Origin: Micromonospora_H sonneratiae | Lineage (GTDB): Bacteria; Actinomycetota; Actinomycetes; Mycobacteriales; Micromonosporaceae | NCBI RefSeq assembly: GCF_042679305.1 | Contig: NZ_JBHTMP010000043.1 | Coordinates: forward strand, 1-64,000 | DNA: 64,000 nucleotides | Direction: 5' to 3' | Shown: piece by piece, positions 60,593 to 64,000 of the stretch | Position numbering within the stretch: the first letter of the stretch is position 1 | How the letters are laid out: the number at the start of each line of letters is the position of its first letter | Notes under the pieces: model-generated | Seen by the model: the letters and a program-made list of their open reading frames with translations, nothing else | Database searches by the model: none | What the model was told of the DNA's origin: nothing | Made by a program: the position numbers and the translations under genes

Positions 60593-62517
60593 GCTGTCAC
60601 CTGTGCCGGCTCAGGTGACCGGTCCGACGGCCACAGCCAACCTGCCACGGTCACCCCGGCGACGACCGCGCCCACCGCCGCGACCCAGTACCAGGCGAAC
60701 AGCAGACCCCCGAAGACGAACAGGAGTCCGAGCGCGACGACCAGGGGCCGTACCGTCTCGGCCGGCATCTCCACCGGCTGTTCGTACCGTCCGTCCAGTT
60801 CGCTGGTACGGATCGTCCGACGCCCGTCGGCAAGGATCCGGTCCTCGGTCGCCCCGATCCCGACGGAGTCGGACGTCCGGGGATCCCAGCCCGGATAGCG
60901 GCTGTGCACCTCGGGCAGCACCGCAAAGTTGTACGGCTCGGGTGGGGAACTGGTGGCCCACTCCAGACCGTCGCCGCCCCACGGGTCGTCCGGGGCGGCC
61001 CGACCGCGACGCAGGGCGTGGACGATGCTGACGACCACCAGTAGCAGTCCCGCCGCCAGGACGTACGCGCCGACGGTGGCCAGCAGGTTCCACGGGTCCC
61101 AGCCCAGTCCGCCCGGGTACGTGTAGACCCGGCGCGGCATGCCCAGCAGCCCGGCGAGGTGCATCGGAAAGAAGGTGACGTTCATGCCGATGAAGACCAG
61201 CCAGAACGCCCAACGGGCCAGCCGCTGGCTGAACATCCGACCGGTGATCTTCGGTAGCCAGAAGTAGGTCGCGGCCAGGATCGGGAAGACCGCGCCACCG
61301 AAGAGCACGTAGTGGAAGTGCGCGACGACGAAGTACGAGTCGGTGATCTGCTGGTCGAACGCGGTCAACGCGAACATCGCGCCGGTGAAGCCACCGATCA
61401 CGAAGGTGATGATGAACCCGATCACGAACAGGAACGGGGGGCTGATGACCAGCCGTCCCAGCAGCATCGTGGTGAGCCAGGCGAACAGTTGCAGCCCGGA
61501 CGGAATGGTGATGATGGAACTCGCCGCGCTGAAGAAGGTCAGCGAGAGCTGTGGCAGCCCGGTGGCGAACATGTGGTGTGCCCACACCCCGAACGAGATG
61601 ATCGCGATCGACACGATGCCGAGCACGACCAGCGGGTAGGCGACGAGGCCCCGCCGGCAGAATGCCGGCAGGACCGCCGAGACGATGCCCAGCGCCGGCA
61701 TCACGATGATGTACACGTCCGGGTGTCCGAAGATCCAGAAGAGGTGCTGCCAGAGCAGTACGTTGCCGCCGGCGTCGGGGTCGAAGAAGTGCGTGCCGAA
61801 GCGGCGGTCCAGGAACAGCAGCGCGTTGTCGAGGTTCAGCGCCGGCAGGGCGAACAGCACCATGAACGAGGTGGCGACGATCGCCCACACGAAGATCGGC
61901 ACCCGGTTCAGGGACATACCGGGGGCGCGTAGCTTGAGCGCGGTGACGATGAAGTTGATCGCTCCGGCGGTGGTCGAGATGCCGAGGAAGAGCAGGCCCA
62001 ACGTGTAGACGTCCAGGTGCAGACCCGGACTGTTCACCTCGTCGGTCAACGGCACGTAGGCGAACCAACCACCGTTGGGCGCGGCCCCGGCGGGCAGGCT
62101 GGCCCACATGAACACCCCGGCGAAGAGGAACACCCAGTAGCCGAAGGCGTTGAGCCTCGGAAACGCCATGTCCCGGGCGCCGATCATCAACGGTACGAGG
62201 AAGTTCCCGAACCCGAACAGCATCGGGGTGGCGAAGAGGAAGATCATCGCCGTGCCGTGCATGCTGAACAGCTGGTTGTACTCCTGTGGTGAGAGCAGCC
62301 CGGCCTCCGGCCCGGCCAGTTGGGTACGCATCGCCATGGCGCTGACACCGGCCAGCCCGAAGAACACCCCGGCGGTGACGAGATACCGACGGCCGATGCG
62401 CTTGTGGTCCACGGTCGCGAACCAGCCACGTACGGTCGGGGCCTCACCCCAGTGTGTGGCCAGCCGATCGACAACCTCGGACCCGGCGGCTGCGGGCCGT
62501 TCGGCGACCGCGGACAA
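60589..62517 (-). CDS. ctaD: cytochrome c oxidase subunit I, extended C-terminus
   Basis: 642 residues from TTG 62517 after GGAGGAGGGACA. Haem-copper centre residues are present: low-spin haem His in FSMHGTAMIF, WIFGHPDVYIIVMP (cross-linked His-Tyr), WAHHMFATG (CuB His pair) and VAHFHYVLFGG (haem a3 and a His). The last 100 residues add a linker and two membrane segments (VVALGLLFVFGGLLFAWYW), like a fused subunit IV, making the protein about 70 residues longer than usual. Terminal oxidase catalytic subunit. Confidence 0.95.
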   Translation of the reverse strand: MSAVAERPAAAGSEVVDRLATHWGEAPTVRGWFATVDHKRIGRRYLVTAGVFFGLAGVSAMAMRTQLAGPEAGLLSPQEYNQLFSMHGTAMIFLFATPMLFGFGNFLVPLMIGARDMAFPRLNAFGYWVFLFAGVFMWASLPAGAAPNGGWFAYVPLTDEVNSPGLHLDVYTLGLLFLGISTTAGAINFIVTALKLRAPGMSLNRVPIFVWAIVATSFMVLFALPALNLDNALLFLDRRFGTHFFDPDAGGNVLLWQHLFWIFGHPDVYIIVMPALGIVSAVLPAFCRRGLVAYPLVVLGIVSIAIISFGVWAHHMFATGLPQLSLTFFSAASSIITIPSGLQLFAWLTTMLLGRLVISPPFLFVIGFIITFVIGGFTGAMFALTAFDQQITDSYFVVAHFHYVLFGGAVFPILAATYFWLPKITGRMFSQRLARWAFWLVFIGMNVTFFPMHLAGLLGMPRRVYTYPGGLGWDPWNLLATVGAYVLAAGLLLVVVSIVHALRRGRAAPDDPWGGDGLEWATSSPPEPYNFAVLPEVHSRYPGWDPRTSDSVGIGATEDRILADGRRTIRTSELDGRYEQPVEMPAETVRPLVVALGLLFVFGGLLFAWYWVAAVGAVVAGVTVAGWLWPSDRSPEPAQVTA

Positions 62518-62540
62518 TGTCCCTCCTCCGACCGTACGGC

Positions 62541-63560
62541 CTACTTCAGCGATTCCAGGTACGCGATCAGGTTCGGCAGCTCGGCGGCGGGAACCGGCTG
62601 CGGCGGCATGGCGTTGCCCGGCTTGCCGGTCTGCGGATTCGCGATCCAGCCGCCGAGGTGGCCACGGTCGTTCGGTAACGCGCCGGCGCCCAGGCTCCAC
62701 CGGGCCCCCACGTCGGAAAGGTCCGGCCCCACCACGCCGTTGGCGGCGGTGCCACGAACCGTGTGGCAGGCCGCGCAGGTGCCCTGTACGAAGGCGACCT
62801 GGCCACGGCGCTGCGCCTCGGTACGGGGCGTGGGCGCGGGTGCGGCCAGTCGGGTCAACCAGGCATCGAACTCCGCTCGGGGCTGGGCCACGACCTGGAG
62901 ACTCATGTGGGCGTGTTGCAGTCCGCAGTACTCGGCGCACTGCCCCCGGTAGCTGCCTGTCCGCTCCGCGTGCAGCCAGGTCTCGTTGGTCCGGCCGGTG
63001 ATCAGGTCCATCTTGGGCATCAGCTCGGGCACCCAGAAGCTGTGCAGGACGTCGTCGGTACGCAGTCGCACCCGTACGGTCTCGTCCACCGGTATGTGGA
63101 TCTCGTTGGCCGTCACCCCGTCGGTGCCGGCGTACCGCACCTCCCACCACCACTTGTGCCCGATCACGTCGATGGTCACCGCCGACTCGTCCGGGTGGTC
63201 ACCGAGCGCCGCCAGGTCACGCAGACCGAGCCCGTACACGGCCACGAGGATGATGATGGGCAGCCCGGCACCGGTCAGGGCGACGAACCGTATCGGGTCG
63301 TTGGTGCGTACCCGGGTGCCGACGCGTCGTCGGAACACCAGTGCCCAGCCGAGGATCACCATCACCTCGACGAAGATCACGACGGAGATCCAGAACAGCA
63401 CCCACCACAGTCCCTCGACCCGGCGGGCACCGTACCCGGCCGGATCGAGGGTCGATGGCGAGTCGCCCCCGCAACCGGTCAGTACCAGGACAGCCAACAG
63501 AGCCGCGGCTGCCAGGCACCGACCCGGCGACCGTCGTACCGGCCCGTTCGCTACCTGCAC
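62541..63560 (-). CDS. ctaC: cytochrome c oxidase subunit II fused to cytochrome c (caa3 type)
   Basis: 339 residues. Lipobox VLTGC, two membrane helices, then a cupredoxin domain whose CuA site is complete (HSFWVPE, GQCAEYCGLQHAHM). A C-terminal cytochrome c domain follows (CAACHTVRG, Met in GNAMPPQP). The fusion defines a caa3-type oxidase that takes electrons through its own haem c. First gene of the nine-gene operon. Confidence 0.95.
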   Translation of the reverse strand: MQVANGPVRRSPGRCLAAAALLAVLVLTGCGGDSPSTLDPAGYGARRVEGLWWVLFWISVVIFVEVMVILGWALVFRRRVGTRVRTNDPIRFVALTGAGLPIIILVAVYGLGLRDLAALGDHPDESAVTIDVIGHKWWWEVRYAGTDGVTANEIHIPVDETVRVRLRTDDVLHSFWVPELMPKMDLITGRTNETWLHAERTGSYRGQCAEYCGLQHAHMSLQVVAQPRAEFDAWLTRLAAPAPTPRTEAQRRGQVAFVQGTCAACHTVRGTAANGVVGPDLSDVGARWSLGAGALPNDRGHLGGWIANPQTGKPGNAMPPQPVPAAELPNLIAYLESLK

Positions 63561-63774
63561 CGATGCCCCACTTTCCGCTTGGAACCCGCCGGCAGCTTAT
63601 CGGTGAATGATGCCTAATAGCCGCGAAACTCGTTACGGCTACGAAAAGCCCCAGAAGGTAATAAATTTGCACTTACCGGCAAGGCGGCAGCACCGTGGCC
63701 AGCCGAGCCACCACGACAAACCCGGTGGGCCCGACGCACACGTCCACATACGCGCGCACGAACGGAGACCAGGC
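63561..63774. promoter_or_regulatory. divergent promoter region of oxidase operon and ccmC-like gene
   Basis: 214 bases with the lowest GC in the right arm of the window, especially 63600-63675. It must carry promoters for the oxidase operon (leftward) and the cytochrome c maturation gene (rightward), so the oxidase and the haem-c assembly genes may be co-regulated. I could not settle on individual boxes. Confidence 0.45.
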
Positions 63775-64000
63775 ATGCGGGTAGACGAACGCACTCCGTT
63801 CACCTCCGGCTCCCGCGCGCCCGCCGACCGGCGCACGCTGGGCTGGCTGGCGGGCGCGCTCGGCTGCGCCGCCCTGACGACCGGCCTGTTGATCGCACCC
63901 GCGGACCGGGTGCAGGGGGACGCCCAGCGTCTGATGTACCTGCACGTGCCGGCCGCGTGGACGGCGTTCCTGGCGTTCGCCGTCGTACTCCTCGCCAGCG
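63775..64000 (+). CDS. ccmC: CcmC/CcsA-like haem exporter, 5' part only
   Basis: Open from ATG 63775 to the window end, 75 codons. After a charged N-terminus come a membrane helix (LGWLAGALGCAALTTGLLIA) and RVQGDAQRLMYLHVPAAWTAF, a strong CcmC signature, before a second helix begins. CcmC hands haem to the chaperone CcmE in system I cytochrome c maturation. Its position next to five c-type haem sites of the divergent operon suits that role. Confidence 0.85.
   Translation, partial: MRVDERTPFTSGSRAPADRRTLGWLAGALGCAALTTGLLIAPADRVQGDAQRLMYLHVPAAWTAFLAFAVVLLAS

Overview
The window is GC-rich DNA (about 70% by eye) with heavy third-position G/C codon use, frequent GTG and TTG starts, and many four-base start/stop overlaps. 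The gene set includes DUF3618 and holin-X envelope proteins, KatG with FurA, a WYL regulator, a LanM lanthipeptide locus and a bc-caa3 respiratory operon. It points to a filamentous actinomycete, most likely Micromonosporaceae; no 16S or housekeeping marker is present to confirm this. I saw no CRISPR array, insertion sequence, rRNA or ordinary tRNA gene.

Layout. 1-4572 (minus): two large proteins I do not recognise, preceded by a 33-residue ORF. 5023-5916 (minus): a PhzF-fold protein lacking the catalytic Glu. 6018-11298: the most unusual region. A promoter leads into five tandem Y-RNA-like units, alternating long-short-long-short-long; the three long units carry a circularly permuted tRNA-like module. 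A TROVE/Ro60 gene follows. A strong bidirectional terminator separates it from a convergent gene for a uracil-DNA-glycosylase-like domain fused to an R-S-E ADP-ribosyltransferase. A divergent macro-domain gene comes next. 11329-14842 (minus): a type II lanthipeptide precursor and LanM.

15119-31500: stress and envelope genes, including an SDR, a truncated response regulator, an apolipoprotein-like/holin-X/DUF3618 operon, a CDGSH protein, a glycosyltransferase with a haem-oxygenase-fold partner, an alcohol dehydrogenase with SRPBCC, hemerythrin, DUF2071, KatG-FurA, a P1B ATPase and an M23 peptidase. 31604-34844: a WYL regulator divergent from a short UvrA paralogue, with a palindrome between them. 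34880-37683: an HELGH protein divergent from a translationally coupled rtcB-prfH pair, which in other bacteria rescues and repairs cleaved ribosomes.

37717-49510: a small-molecule biosynthetic cluster with no PKS or NRPS. It holds two permuted ATP-grasp-like enzymes, a MaoC hydratase, an ornithine-cyclodeaminase homologue, a CitE-type CoA lyase, an alpha-oxoamine synthase, a JmjC/cupin oxygenase, a DmpG-type aldolase, a DmpF-type acylating dehydrogenase and an MFS exporter. The last two enzymes could supply acyl-CoA to the oxoamine synthase; the product is unknown. 49585-54515: aminopeptidase P, a DUF1349 remnant, FmdB-FmdA and a secreted M23 peptidase. 54624-63560 (minus): one overlapping nine-gene operon for a caa3-type oxidase, its assembly factor, a cytochrome c lipoprotein and a cytochrome bc complex. 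The window ends inside a ccmC-like cytochrome c maturation gene (63775 onward).
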